DNA from: an uncultured Alkaliphilus sp.
GTDB lineage: Bacteria > Bacillota > Clostridia > Peptostreptococcales > Natronincolaceae
Assembly (NCBI GenBank): GCA_938074565.1
Contig: CALJEQ010000016.1
Location: 1 to 64,000, forward strand
Direction: 5' to 3'
DNA length: 64,000 bases
Shown here: one piece after another, positions 37,608 through 46,853 of the stretch
Numbering within the stretch: the first letter of the stretch is position 1
Layout of the letters: each line of letters begins with the position of its first letter
Notes under the pieces: model-generated
Told to the model about the DNA's origin: nothing
The model's input: only the letters and a program-made list of their open reading frames with translations
Databases searched by the model: none
Position numbers and translations under genes: made by a program

Positions 37608-37614
37608 TATTAAA

Positions 37615-38538
37615 CTAATAATCTACTCTCATTACTATATTCTGTTCATAATCTCCAAACTTTTCACCAAACAAATTAATTCCACCTACATTGATTGCAT
37701 CTTCTTTAACTTCAAGTCTAACTGAAATATAGTCTCCACTTTCTAGACTTAAATCACTTACAATAATATCGGATAATTTCTTTTCATCAATATAACTTCC
37801 TTCATTATTGATTTTCCATGTTTTTAATAGACCATATTGAGTGCTTCCATCAGGCCACCATATGGGGTTTAACCTTCCCCTTCTACCACCTAAGTCTCCT
37901 GGGGATGTCCACATACCTACTTCTATCCCATTAATGGACAGTGTAATATCCGATGGCCAATTATTCCTATAGTTAGGCGCCTCAGAACAAATTTCCATTG
38001 AAAGTTCAAGTCCCCTTGCCTTTGTACCTTCAAACATATTATTAGGAAATCTATATTCTATAAATCCCTGAAAAAACCAAATTAATTGTGCTTCGTGTCT
38101 CATGGGATTATAAAATCCTTTAGGCATATCTTCGCTAATAATATACCCTTTTTCACTTACCATTCCACAGGTTGGTTGTACTCGACAATCAAAATAATTA
38201 CCTATAGGCATATTAACATAATAAAAGTTATCAACATTTTTACTCTTGTTAAGGAGTAAATCAATATTAATTTTATCTATTAGCTTACTACATAACTTCA
38301 TTGAACCCCTTACCCCTGGCTGTAATTCACTGTTTATAATTCCAGCTTCTTCCAATATTTTAATGTTAACAGCAACAGTTGAGGGGGCTAAATTTAATCT
38401 CTCAGCTATCTCATTTACATTAAAACTATTTTCATTTAACAACTTGACGATCTCTACCCTAACCTCCGACCCTAATGCCTTTGATATTTTGGCTAGTTCT
38501 TCTATATTCTCTAAGTTTAAGTCTAATTCCTTACCCAT
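37615..38538 (-). CDS. ArsR-like winged-helix regulator with C-terminal beta-rich domain
   Basis: 307 residues from ATG 38538 (GGAGGGG upstream; a TTG six codons earlier has no site). ArsR-type wHTH at about 12-90 (ISKALGSEVRVEIVKLL, LNLAPSTVAVNIKILEEAGI). The C-terminal 200 residues form a predicted beta-rich domain with many aromatics, including RGRLNPIWWPDGSTQYG, which may bind a carbohydrate. Regulators of this two-domain kind are found beside GH43/arabinofuranosidase genes. It lies between the GH43 gene and the importer operon and probably controls both. Confidence 0.8.
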   Translation of the reverse strand: MGKELDLNLENIEELAKISKALGSEVRVEIVKLLNENSFNVNEIAERLNLAPSTVAVNIKILEEAGIINSELQPGVRGSMKLCSKLIDKINIDLLLNKSKNVDNFYYVNMPIGNYFDCRVQPTCGMVSEKGYIISEDMPKGFYNPMRHEAQLIWFFQGFIEYRFPNNMFEGTKARGLELSMEICSEAPNYRNNWPSDITLSINGIEVGMWTSPGDLGGRRGRLNPIWWPDGSTQYGLLKTWKINNEGSYIDEKKLSDIIVSDLSLESGDYISVRLEVKEDAINVGGINLFGEKFGDYEQNIVMRVDY

Positions 38539-38601
38539 ACTATACCCCTCCGTCAAACAACTTAGGTAAAATTGTTAGTTAACTATGAGATCTTTTAGTT
38601 C

Positions 38602-39645
38602 CTATCGTTTGGGAGTTCCCGACGGTTCAATGATCTCTTCTCCTATTTTAACAGGTGTTCCGAATTTTGGGTAGTCCCCACTCCAATTAAACCTTTGAGC
38701 TCGCACACTTCTACCACTCCAACCACTTCCACTTACTTCATTGGCATGATAAACAATCCAGTCTTCTTTTCCGTCAGGAGATTTAACAAAGGAAGGATGA
38801 CCAGGTCCATAGGCAGTTTCTATCTTTGAAAATACAGGGTTTTCGGCTTTCTTCCATGAGCCTGGATTCATATAGTTCCCATCAGTATTGGTCAATAACC
38901 CTAATGTATAGTCATCAGTCCAACTACCACTGGCAGAATAAACAACATGTACAGTATTATTTTTAATTAATACCTGTGGTGCTTCATTTACATGGGGTTC
39001 ACCTATTTTTTCCCACGGATATTCTGGCTTTGAAATAAGTACTCTTTCCCCCACTAATGTATAGGGGTTACTCATCTCTGATATGTATATATCTTGACGA
39101 ACATTAACGTCCCCTTCCCATCCAGACCATATGAAGTACATCTTACCATCCTTAGCATGTAAAACAGTTCCATCAATAGCCCATTTATCAGTTTCAGGTG
39201 CCATCTTATCTTTCATAACATATTGACCTTGTGGGTCACTAGAAACGCTTTCAATAGCATACATTCTATGATTTTCATTCTTACCATCATCAGCTGCAAA
39301 ATATATATACCACTTATCGTTAATAAAATGTAGTTCTGGTGCCCAAAGTCCCTTTGAGTAGGGTGTGTCTACAGGGGATGTCCAAACATTTATGGGTATT
39401 TCCTTATCAATATCTTGTAATCTCTCGGTTTTTGTTACAAATATTTTATCCATTCCATTTGAATAACAGTAATAGTAATAACCATCTTCATAGATTACCC
39501 AAGGGTCAGCACTTGTTGTAGGACGTATTGGATTTGTAAAAGTTTCCCTAGACCCGTTACTCAATAGTGAGCTACAGCCTGTTACAAAAAATATGCTAAT
39601 CATCAATAAAGCAAAAATCATTACTTTTCCGATTGAATTCGTCAT
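38602..39645 (-). CDS. GH43 family glycosidase lipoprotein (arabinosidase/arabinanase type)
   Basis: 347 residues from ATG 39645 (GGAGGATG upstream). Signal peptide with lipobox FVTGC, so it is tethered outside the membrane. Five-bladed propeller motifs: the general-base Asp in TSADPWVIYEDG, the pKa-modulating Asp in KWAIDGTVLHA and the acid Glu in VNEAPQVLI. Probably removes L-arabinose from arabinan or arabinoxylan fragments before import. Separated by 63 bases from the regulator gene. Confidence 0.88.
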   Translation of the reverse strand: MTNSIGKVMIFALLMISIFFVTGCSSLLSNGSRETFTNPIRPTTSADPWVIYEDGYYYYCYSNGMDKIFVTKTERLQDIDKEIPINVWTSPVDTPYSKGLWAPELHFINDKWYIYFAADDGKNENHRMYAIESVSSDPQGQYVMKDKMAPETDKWAIDGTVLHAKDGKMYFIWSGWEGDVNVRQDIYISEMSNPYTLVGERVLISKPEYPWEKIGEPHVNEAPQVLIKNNTVHVVYSASGSWTDDYTLGLLTNTDGNYMNPGSWKKAENPVFSKIETAYGPGHPSFVKSPDGKEDWIVYHANEVSGSGWSGRSVRAQRFNWSGDYPKFGTPVKIGEEIIEPSGTPKR

Positions 39646-39774
39646 CAGTTCATCCTCCACTAATAAATAATTTTTAATATGTATAAAACAATTCATTTTT
39701 ATGTTATATAATACATTTCTTGTTTTATATAATAAAAAATATATGTTTTTCGTATAATTTTTTTAAATAATTTA

Positions 39775-40818
39775 TTATTTTGTATAGAATTCAAATGTTG
39801 TTTGGCTATTATATACCTTTCCTCTTTCCAATATCGATCCTTCTATAAACGTATTGTTACGTCCTATAGGGCTACTTTGAGTTTCAAGACATAAGGCATC
39901 CCTAAGTCCTCCTCTTTTACCGTTTGGAAGTTCTTTTCCTTGTGGGTAGTTCATTGAATACATTACAACATGGCTACAATCAGTATAAATTCTCATTCCT
40001 CTACCCGATTCTTCCTCATAAAGTTCAACCTGTGGTTGATCTCCACCCTTTAATGCCCAAGGATGATCATATCCCCCACCCGATTGAAGTTGTGGATGAT
40101 TATATTCTATATCTCTTCCAATAGCCTTTGGTATTCTAAAGTCAAAGGGTGTATTTTCAACATCTAATAAAGTTCCTGTTGGAATTAGTTCTTCATCAAC
40201 TTCAATAAATTTTTCTGCATTAATGCACAGTGTATGTTCTAATATATTTCTCTTTACATCTCCACTTAAATTAAAATAAGCATGATTAGTCATATTCATT
40301 ATTGTTGTTTTATCTGTATTTGCTTCATAGCTAATTTTTAACTGATTTTTATTATTAATTGTATACACTACTTTAACATCAACATTCCCAGGAAAATTTT
40401 CTTCTCCTTCTTGACTGAAATATTTACATATCAATTTGGCTTCATCCGCCTCAACAACAGTTTCACATTCCCAAATTCTTAAATTAAATCCTTTTATTCC
40501 TCCGTGTAGTGTATTTCCATTATTATTTGTGTTTAATTGATATTCTTCTCCCTCTAGTGTAAACTTTCCATCTCCTATTCTTCCTGAGTTTCTTCCTATG
40601 ATGGAACCTATGTATTCTGCATTTACTTTATACTCTTCATAATCTTTATACTTTAATACTACATTTTCAACAATTCCATTTCTGTCTGCCATATGGATAC
40701 CTGTAACGGTTGCTCCAAGCGAAATCACATCAACACTAAAGCCATTATCACTTATCAAGCTATATTCATTTATGGCTTTTCCCTCATAAAACATTACTTC
40801 TTTAATCTTTACTTCCAT
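39775..40818 (-). CDS. Aldose 1-epimerase (galactose mutarotase)
   Basis: 347 residues. Motifs include GSIIGRNSGRIGDGKF, GNTLHGGIKGF, the catalytic His in MNMTNHAYFNLSGD and the catalytic Glu in ALCLETQSSPIG. It interconverts alpha and beta anomers of the sugars released by GH2 and GH43. RBS AGAGGATGG before ATG 40818. First gene of this cluster, likely co-transcribed with GH43. Confidence 0.92.
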   Translation of the reverse strand: MEVKIKEVMFYEGKAINEYSLISDNGFSVDVISLGATVTGIHMADRNGIVENVVLKYKDYEEYKVNAEYIGSIIGRNSGRIGDGKFTLEGEEYQLNTNNNGNTLHGGIKGFNLRIWECETVVEADEAKLICKYFSQEGEENFPGNVDVKVVYTINNKNQLKISYEANTDKTTIMNMTNHAYFNLSGDVKRNILEHTLCINAEKFIEVDEELIPTGTLLDVENTPFDFRIPKAIGRDIEYNHPQLQSGGGYDHPWALKGGDQPQVELYEEESGRGMRIYTDCSHVVMYSMNYPQGKELPNGKRGGLRDALCLETQSSPIGRNNTFIEGSILERGKVYNSQTTFEFYTK

Positions 40819-41128
40819 AATTACACCATCCTCTTTAATTTATAAAAACTAAATACTACTATAAAAAATTATTTAGTTTTCTAATTTTAATAAAACATTA
40901 TCAATTTTTTTGTTAAATATCAAGTTTATTTTTATAAATACATAAATTATTCTACTATTTTTATGATTACACAAAATAAACCCTAGTTACTATATAACCT
41001 AAAATACTATGTAATAAAGTTGACTACTAAGTCTATATTTAATTAAATAGAAGTTAAAAAATTAAGTTTAGCAGAATAATATACAAAACAGATAATATTC
41101 TAATATAAGAAACCTTTGGGGGTGCATA
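40819..41128. other. Divergent AT-rich spacer
   Basis: 310 bases between the divergent mutarotase and M15 peptidase genes; must hold both promoters but I see no clear motif. Confidence 0.5.
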
Positions 41129-42082
41129 ATGAAAAAATATATAATAATATTAGTGTTAATACTATTAGCTATTTTTACAGCAAAAGAAGTATTAGATTTT
41201 AATAAAATAGCAAAAAAAACATCAATAACTTTACTTGAAGAATATGAAAAAGAATTAAAAGAAAACCTTTTTTCTCTAATGATGGCATACCCAGGTCATA
41301 TAATTGATATTGAAGTATTAGATAATAGTCAAGTATATCTTATATTAAAATCAGGAAAAAAATTGTTGTATGATGATAGAAAAGAAAAAACAGAATTAGA
41401 AAAACTGCAAAACCCAGATTTACAAGATATGATGGAAGAAACATATAAACTAGGTTCTATAAATTCCCTCATGCAGGAAAATTATAACCCTGGAAGAATA
41501 AGAGTTTATCCACTTTTAAAAGAAGTTTACGGAGTTAACCAGCTAGAAATTGAAAAAAACCTTACTGGTGTTTTAATAAACTATCAACAACATCGATTTA
41601 ATGAAAATAATTCAGCCGCTTATTATCTTACAAAAGCAATGACTGAATTGAATGAGTTGGTAAAAAGCCAACCTAATGTTTGGTCTTATATCTTTCCTAT
41701 TGGAGGTACTTATAACTTTAGATATATAGCTAAAACTAATAGATTAAGTCCCCACTCTTTTGGAATTTCCATTGATTTGGCCATCGATAAACATGATTAT
41801 TGGCAGTGGACAACAAGAGAAAATGGAGAGAAACGCTTGAATAAATATCCAAAAGAAATAGTAGACATTATGGAGAATAATTTTTTTATTTGGGGTGGTA
41901 AATGGGGGTTGTTTGATATACTTCATTTTGAGTATCGACCAGAAATTATAATAAAAGGATTGTATTTTACAGATGATTCAAAATATCTCTGGTATGAAAA
42001 CCTTCCTGTAGAAGATGAGAAAGTAACAAGAATAATATTGCTAATAGAAGAAAAACTAAAATACTTTTCTTCTATTAATTAA
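41129..42082 (+). CDS. M15-family peptidoglycan peptidase (VanY/D,D-carboxypeptidase-like)
   Basis: 317 residues with an N-terminal signal anchor (residues 4-18). The zinc ligands are seen as SPHSFGISIDLA (His and Asp) and the later ILHFEYRPE (His), the M15 pattern. The region between (WTTRENGEKRLNKYP, WGGKWGLFDI) matches the M15C/D subgroup. It acts outside the membrane on peptidoglycan stem peptides. RBS GGGGGTGC before ATG 41129. Monocistronic. Confidence 0.82.
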   Translation: MKKYIIILVLILLAIFTAKEVLDFNKIAKKTSITLLEEYEKELKENLFSLMMAYPGHIIDIEVLDNSQVYLILKSGKKLLYDDRKEKTELEKLQNPDLQDMMEETYKLGSINSLMQENYNPGRIRVYPLLKEVYGVNQLEIEKNLTGVLINYQQHRFNENNSAAYYLTKAMTELNELVKSQPNVWSYIFPIGGTYNFRYIAKTNRLSPHSFGISIDLAIDKHDYWQWTTRENGEKRLNKYPKEIVDIMENNFFIWGGKWGLFDILHFEYRPEIIIKGLYFTDDSKYLWYENLPVEDEKVTRIILLIEEKLKYFSSIN

Positions 42083-42123
42083 AAGCTAATATTACACTAG
42101 CACTGTAACATTAGCTTTTCTTT
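42081..42123 (+). terminator. Terminator of the M15 peptidase gene
   Basis: AAAAGCTAAT/ATTAGCTTTT stem extended by further pairs, followed by TTTCTTTG. The convergent LURP-one-like gene may share it. Confidence 0.75.
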
Positions 42124-42191
42124 GTTTATTATTATGTGGTTTTTTGTATAAAAATAAGCATCCTAACTCTCTTGTTATTCTTACTTTAAGG

Positions 42192-42680
42192 CTAGTTATT
42201 ATTATGATTTTTATCATGTAGTACTTGATCAATTACAATAACCAATGCCATCATAAAGGCTTGATTCTCTTCATCTTTTATTTCTGCCATATAAGTATCT
42301 GACAAGGAAAACCATTTTTTACTGACGGATACAACAATTTCACCGTTACTTATTATTTGAAATTCATGTCCTAAAAAATCACCTTCTATTTTATAATTAC
42401 CCATTGTACTATCAATATTAAATCGAGGTTTTAAAAGTGTAAATTCTTTCTTTACAGTTGCCACTTGTTTACCTAATAAATAAATATTATACTCTGGTAG
42501 TAATCTAAACACCTTTTGTTCAATGTAAGCTAACTCTTTTCCTTCCATATCTTCAATTTTTAATTTATCACCAATGGCAAATACTTTTCCCCTAACATTA
42601 AATTGATCTTGATCCCTCTCGTCCTTAATAGTGAAATTATCACCAAAACTAAATATTTTTTGTCTAATCTTATACCTCAT
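42192..42680 (-). CDS. LURP-one-related (LOR/YxjI) protein
   Basis: 162 residues. Begins RYKIRQKIFSFGDNFTIKDE and continues with repeated beta strands ending in a C-terminal helix, the tubby-like barrel of the LOR family. Such proteins are distantly related to phospholipid scramblases; the bacterial role is unknown. RBS GGGAGG before ATG 42680. Confidence 0.8.
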   Translation of the reverse strand: MRYKIRQKIFSFGDNFTIKDERDQDQFNVRGKVFAIGDKLKIEDMEGKELAYIEQKVFRLLPEYNIYLLGKQVATVKKEFTLLKPRFNIDSTMGNYKIEGDFLGHEFQIISNGEIVVSVSKKWFSLSDTYMAEIKDEENQAFMMALVIVIDQVLHDKNHNNN

Positions 42681-42987
42681 TATTATTTTCCTCCCTATTT
42701 TAACTTTTTAGCTTTTTAGCTTTATTATTAAAAAAATCCCTAAATAAGTTATTAAAACCTTACCCCACAGAAGTTATTTTATTAACTCAAAAACTTTATA
42801 TAACTCTATTCATTATACATTTATTAAATCCTTTATTTCGTTAACATTATATTAACACTAATTTCTTATATGCTATAAAAAATTATAATATATATTTTGG
42901 GTCTATATTGATATGGTTCACTTAAGTCACTTCATTGCATACATTATATTGAAAAAAGCAATCAGGTAACTAAGGGGGTATTAAGAA
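42681..42987. other. Divergent AT-rich spacer
   Basis: 307 bases between the LURP-one-like and GT2 genes, no recognisable feature other than the GT2 ribosome-binding site AAGGGGG. Confidence 0.5.
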
Positions 42988-43776
42988 ATGAAGAGTGAAG
43001 TGACCGTTTTAATCCCTTTTTACAACACTAAAAAAAACTATTTAGCAAAAGCGATAGATAGTGTATTTAATCAATCCTATAAAAATTGGAAAATTATTTT
43101 AATAAATGATGCATCTACAATAGATTGTTTATCAGGTTTAGAAGAATATTTACAGGATAAAAGAGTTACATTAGTTTGTAATGATAATAATTTAGGACAA
43201 TCTAAATGTTTAAATATTGGATTAAACTTAACAGATACACCCTATGTTGTTCAACTAGATAGTGATGATTGGTTCGATAGTAATGCATTACAACTACTAA
43301 TCGATGAAATGAACCAACAAGATGAAAAAGTAGGAGTAGTTAGTGGTAATATTAGAATAGTTTTTGAAGACATAGATGGAAATACAGTCAAGTCTTTTGA
43401 TAAACAAGGAGCTTGTTATAGTGATAAGTATTTTTTTATGTTGGAAAACAGATCAATATGGCCACGTTTTTATAGAACTGAAGCATTGAAAAATATTGGA
43501 GGATGGTTTACTAATGATCCCCATGAAGGTCGTTATTCAGAAGATCTTAGTATATTATTTAAACTGATAGAAAAATATCGTTTTCATTGGATAGATAAAG
43601 TATTACTGAATCATCGTAGACATGCTCATAATCAAACAAATAACATGGCTGTTGTAGCAGAAACGGTAGAATGGCTTGTTAAAGATGCCTTAAAACGATG
43701 GGGAGATCATTTTACACCAATATTCAGTAATGATAGCGAAGGTTGGAAAGTTATATCAGGGTTAGAAAAGAAGTAA
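42988..43776 (+). CDS. Family 2 glycosyltransferase
   Basis: 262 residues, GT-A fold. N-terminus EVTVLIPFYNTKKNYLAKAIDSV, nucleotide-binding IILINDAST and the DxD motif in VVQLDSDDWFD (about residue 91). No membrane segment. It transfers a sugar from an NDP-sugar, but the acceptor is unknown; the gene is alone, without a polysaccharide cluster nearby. Confidence 0.9.
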   Translation: MKSEVTVLIPFYNTKKNYLAKAIDSVFNQSYKNWKIILINDASTIDCLSGLEEYLQDKRVTLVCNDNNLGQSKCLNIGLNLTDTPYVVQLDSDDWFDSNALQLLIDEMNQQDEKVGVVSGNIRIVFEDIDGNTVKSFDKQGACYSDKYFFMLENRSIWPRFYRTEALKNIGGWFTNDPHEGRYSEDLSILFKLIEKYRFHWIDKVLLNHRRHAHNQTNNMAVVAETVEWLVKDALKRWGDHFTPIFSNDSEGWKVISGLEKK

Positions 43777-43783
43777 ATTAATC

Positions 43784-43812
43784 AGTCAGCAAGCAGTCCT
43801 TGCTGACTTTAT
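43784..43812. terminator. Terminator between GT2 and DUF362 genes
   Basis: AGTCAGCAAG/CTTGCTGACT perfect stem with a five-base loop between convergent genes. Confidence 0.75.
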
Positions 43813-43843
43813 ATAAAAATTTAATAACAAATTAATAACCGTT

Positions 43844-44998
43844 TTAATATTTAGACATTTTCCTTAACATCCAAGGTCTGTGTATGTTTACAGCCTTTTT
43901 AGGGCACAGTTCCTGACAGCAAAAACACCTTATGCAATCTTCCATTTTAGCAACTGGCCTATTGTTTTTCATAGTTATTATTTTGGGAGGACAAGCCTCT
44001 TCACAATCTCTACATCCAATACACTCATCATGGCTAAATATAGGTCTAGGTCTAGTCATATTGTCTATAAAAATCCTAATAAACTGTGGCATCCAATCCC
44101 TCACTAGTTTTAAGGTTCTTGTTTCAGGTATAACAAAGTCCTTTATAACAAATTTTTTAATTTCTTCCCCTATTATTTCTATATCTTCAAGGGTTCCTGT
44201 GCATATGTTTCTTTCTACACATCGCTTAATTGTAGGTACTTCTATTGGTTTAAGATTGATTATTGACGTTGCCACAACATCTAAATGATATGGACTAGAT
44301 GATGCCAGCACTACACCAATTTCTCTTGGTTCACCAGCAGATGGTCCATGTCCCTCCATACCAACTATACCATCCATAAAGGATAAAGTTGGCTTACCAC
44401 ATAAACAAATATCAACTAGAGCATCTGAAAACGCTTCTATATCAGGCATAGTTAAATGGTACTCTGCCTTTATAAGTCCAGGTACTATCCCAAACATGTT
44501 CTTTACAGCCCCAGTAAACACAGCAAGTCCATGGGTTTTTAGCTTAGATACAGAAATAATTTTATCCACATCCATAATCATTTCCGCTACTGTTAGATGC
44601 TTAAGGTATTTACCGTCGGGATTAGAAACCTCTAACCCATTGGTATTATAATTAAGAATAGCTCCTGTTTCATTAGCTATTTTATCAATTCCACATACTT
44701 GATAAACACCCTTTAACATTTTTACACTAAAGGGACCTCCAGGACTATCTCCTATAACTACCTTTGCTCCGTAATCTATTAAAACTTCAGCTAAAGCTTT
44801 GGTAAATATAGGATGGGTTGTTGCAGCTTCCTCTGGCTTTTTTTTCATTAACAGATTAAGCTTTAAAAGTACCTTATCCCCCTTATTAATATATTTTTCT
44901 ATTCCACCTAAGTTATTAAAGCTTTCTACAATAGATTTTTTAACAAGACCATAATCATATTCTCTACATTCTACTAAAGATACCTTCTCTTTATCCAT
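43844..44998 (-). CDS. DUF362 protein with C-terminal 2x[4Fe-4S] ferredoxin domain
   Basis: 384 residues. DUF362 domain (about 35-240; VLLKLNLLMKKKPEEAATTHP, VVIGDSPGGPF, KLKTHGLAVFTGAVKNMFG) followed by two ferredoxin motifs, CIGCRDCEEACPPKI and CIRCFCCQELCPKKAV. The family is widespread in anaerobes with no agreed function; it may be a redox partner or a metallo-enzyme. Divergent from an iron-sulfur aldo/keto reductase-like gene, which suggests a shared redox role. RBS GGAGG before ATG 44998. Confidence 0.85.
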   Translation of the reverse strand: MDKEKVSLVECREYDYGLVKKSIVESFNNLGGIEKYINKGDKVLLKLNLLMKKKPEEAATTHPIFTKALAEVLIDYGAKVVIGDSPGGPFSVKMLKGVYQVCGIDKIANETGAILNYNTNGLEVSNPDGKYLKHLTVAEMIMDVDKIISVSKLKTHGLAVFTGAVKNMFGIVPGLIKAEYHLTMPDIEAFSDALVDICLCGKPTLSFMDGIVGMEGHGPSAGEPREIGVVLASSSPYHLDVVATSIINLKPIEVPTIKRCVERNICTGTLEDIEIIGEEIKKFVIKDFVIPETRTLKLVRDWMPQFIRIFIDNMTRPRPIFSHDECIGCRDCEEACPPKIITMKNNRPVAKMEDCIRCFCCQELCPKKAVNIHRPWMLRKMSKY

Positions 44999-45466
44999 CT
45001 TTTCCTCCTGCTACTGTAGTCTGTACACTATAAAAAATTTATAAAGGGCACAGTTTATAAATCTATTTTACCTTTTGTATCTAAATTTATCAATTTTTTT
45101 CATTGCTACATATATTTTATACCCTAATACATCCAAGACGTTTATTTTCAATTCCTCAATGATATTATCTATATTTTACACTAGGTAAACAACATCCTGC
45201 TCTATCATATTCTATTTACAGTTCTGCCTACATAACATAGTACAAATTAACCAAATTATATCAAATACTTGACATAGTTAACTGTGTCAACTAAAATAGA
45301 GTAAATCTAGTTGTATATTAACTACTTCTATATTAATTCAAGAGAATTAAACCCTTCCCTATGGTTTATTGTGGAGGTTAAACATCTAAAATATATAAAA
45401 TATTCATTTGACTAGGCATACAGTCCTACATAAATTAACAAAATACAAAGGGGGAGATGTATAATT
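44999..45466. other. Divergent regulatory spacer
   Basis: 468 bases between the DUF362 and aldo/keto reductase-like genes. Contains the dyad operator and promoter annotated at 45269-45297; the rest is unremarkable. Confidence 0.6.
45269..45297 (+). promoter_or_regulatory. Promoter with overlapping 22-bp operator dyad
   Basis: TTGACA (45269-45274), 17-base spacer, TAAAAT (45292-45297). The -35 and most of the spacer form a near-perfect dyad, TTGACAtAGTT/AACTgTGTCAA (45269-45290), with one mismatched pair and centre GTTAAC. This is the expected layout for repression by a TetR/MarR-type factor. It would drive the iron-sulfur aldo/keto reductase-like gene at 45467. Confidence 0.65.
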
Positions 45467-46588
45467 ATGGATTTAACTAGCAAATTAACAGCTACAACAA
45501 TATCACTACCTTTTTACTATCAAAAAGGAAAAATGGTAATAAATGAAGAAGAAGCAGAAAAATTAATAAAGGAAGCATACCTCCAGGGTGTTAGAAGTTT
45601 TACAACATCTCCTCAATATTTAGACCATGCTTGTGAAGAGTTTCTAGGAAGAGTTTTAGAACCAATTAGAAGCAATATAAGGTTATCTACAAATTTTCCG
45701 TATTTTGATGAAACATTACCAGCAGATAATCCTTTTGAATTTTGTTTGAATCGATCTTTAAAGGATTTAAGAACCCACTATGTAGATTGCCTATATCTTT
45801 ATGCAGATTGCGTAGAGCTGGGACTATTTGACCAACAATTAATAGAAGCAAAAAAAGCGAAAGAAGAAGGGAAAATAAAACATATCGGCATCATCTTTAA
45901 TCCCCATAATCTGTTTTCTGCAAAAGATGTCATGCAGAAATCAAATGGTATTATAGACACGGTGATGATCTACTTTATCCCTACAATCCAAGAGCAAAAA
46001 GAACTATTAAATGCATTAAAAGATGCTGAGGTAACCATAGTCGCTGGAGGTTTAGTGGATACAGGAAATAAAGCGTTACATCTAACTAATTTGAATAATA
46101 TCAATGATATTGAGAATATATCTGCTACTGAACTTGCAGCGAGATATTTCATGTCTCAATCTGTTTTTAATGAAGTAATTTTTCAATTAGAAAGTATAGA
46201 TTTTTTAAACACAGTTTGCGGTGTTGCAAGAAATTTAGATAAATATAGTTTTAATGAAATTGAAAAATATTTTGTGCAAACAAAATTTAATCCTGAAAAT
46301 CCTCGTGTAATGTGTTGCAGTTGTGGTTATTGTTCCACTTGTCCAAAAGACATTAAAATAAATAAAATTTTTAATTCATATGTGTATTACGATCAGTACG
46401 GAATGGCAGACTTAGCTGTAGAAGTATTTAAAGAATACAGTAACAAAGTAGGTGGAAGTATTAAAGATGCCTGCATAAACTGTGGATTATGTGAAAAACG
46501 TTGCTCCCACAATACTCCCATACGGGAAAATTTGAAATTGGTAGAAAACTTTATGAAAAGTTTAGATATTACTTCAACTCTTAAATAA
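45467..46588 (+). CDS. Aldo/keto reductase-like protein with C-terminal [4Fe-4S] motifs and a degraded catalytic tetrad
   Basis: 373 residues. TIM-barrel AKR domain (about 1-275) followed by two cysteine motifs, CCSCGYCSTCP and CINCGLCEKRC, as in the ferredoxin-containing AKR subfamily of anaerobes. Of the usual Asp-Tyr-Lys-His tetrad only the Tyr is clearly kept (TTSPQYLDHACEEFLG): the Asp position is Thr, the Lys position is Asn (RLSTNF) and the His position is Tyr (LYLYAD). Standard NADPH-dependent carbonyl reduction is therefore doubtful. RBS AAAGGGGGAG before ATG 45467. Expressed from a dyad-controlled promoter. Confidence 0.82.
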   Translation: MDLTSKLTATTISLPFYYQKGKMVINEEEAEKLIKEAYLQGVRSFTTSPQYLDHACEEFLGRVLEPIRSNIRLSTNFPYFDETLPADNPFEFCLNRSLKDLRTHYVDCLYLYADCVELGLFDQQLIEAKKAKEEGKIKHIGIIFNPHNLFSAKDVMQKSNGIIDTVMIYFIPTIQEQKELLNALKDAEVTIVAGGLVDTGNKALHLTNLNNINDIENISATELAARYFMSQSVFNEVIFQLESIDFLNTVCGVARNLDKYSFNEIEKYFVQTKFNPENPRVMCCSCGYCSTCPKDIKINKIFNSYVYYDQYGMADLAVEVFKEYSNKVGGSIKDACINCGLCEKRCSHNTPIRENLKLVENFMKSLDITSTLK

Positions 46589-46749
46589 TAAAAAGCCTCC
46601 ATAAAACATACTATCATCATATGAAAGCTAACAACTGTAAATTAACTCAACAGAATAATGTCTAAAGGTATAGTAAATTTTTTTAACTTATAAAATTGGT
46701 TTTTTCATACTTATATTACCGTAATTCAAACTATCCTTTACAAAACATG

Positions 46750-46787
46750 GGCCCTCTTATTTGCCGTTATTAGCAATTAAGAGGGCC
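46750..46787. terminator. Bidirectional terminator
   Basis: GGCCCTCTTA/TAAGAGGGCC perfect 10-bp stem between convergent genes. Confidence 0.7.
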
Positions 46788-46853
46788 TCATCAGTATTTA
46801 TTCCTATATAACTATATTTACACCTATATTTTTAATGAAATTTTACTTCTTAT

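Larger units (their letters stand above)
37162..37614. other. Regulatory spacer ahead of the sugar importer operon
   Basis: 453 AT-rich bases containing the cre site and promoter of the importer operon and the terminator of the ArsR-type regulator gene, annotated separately. Nothing else recognised. Confidence 0.6.

Noticed and set aside
43932..44288. 118-codon plus-strand ORF in the DUF362 gene
   Set aside because: Antisense shadow of the ferredoxin and DUF362 domains.
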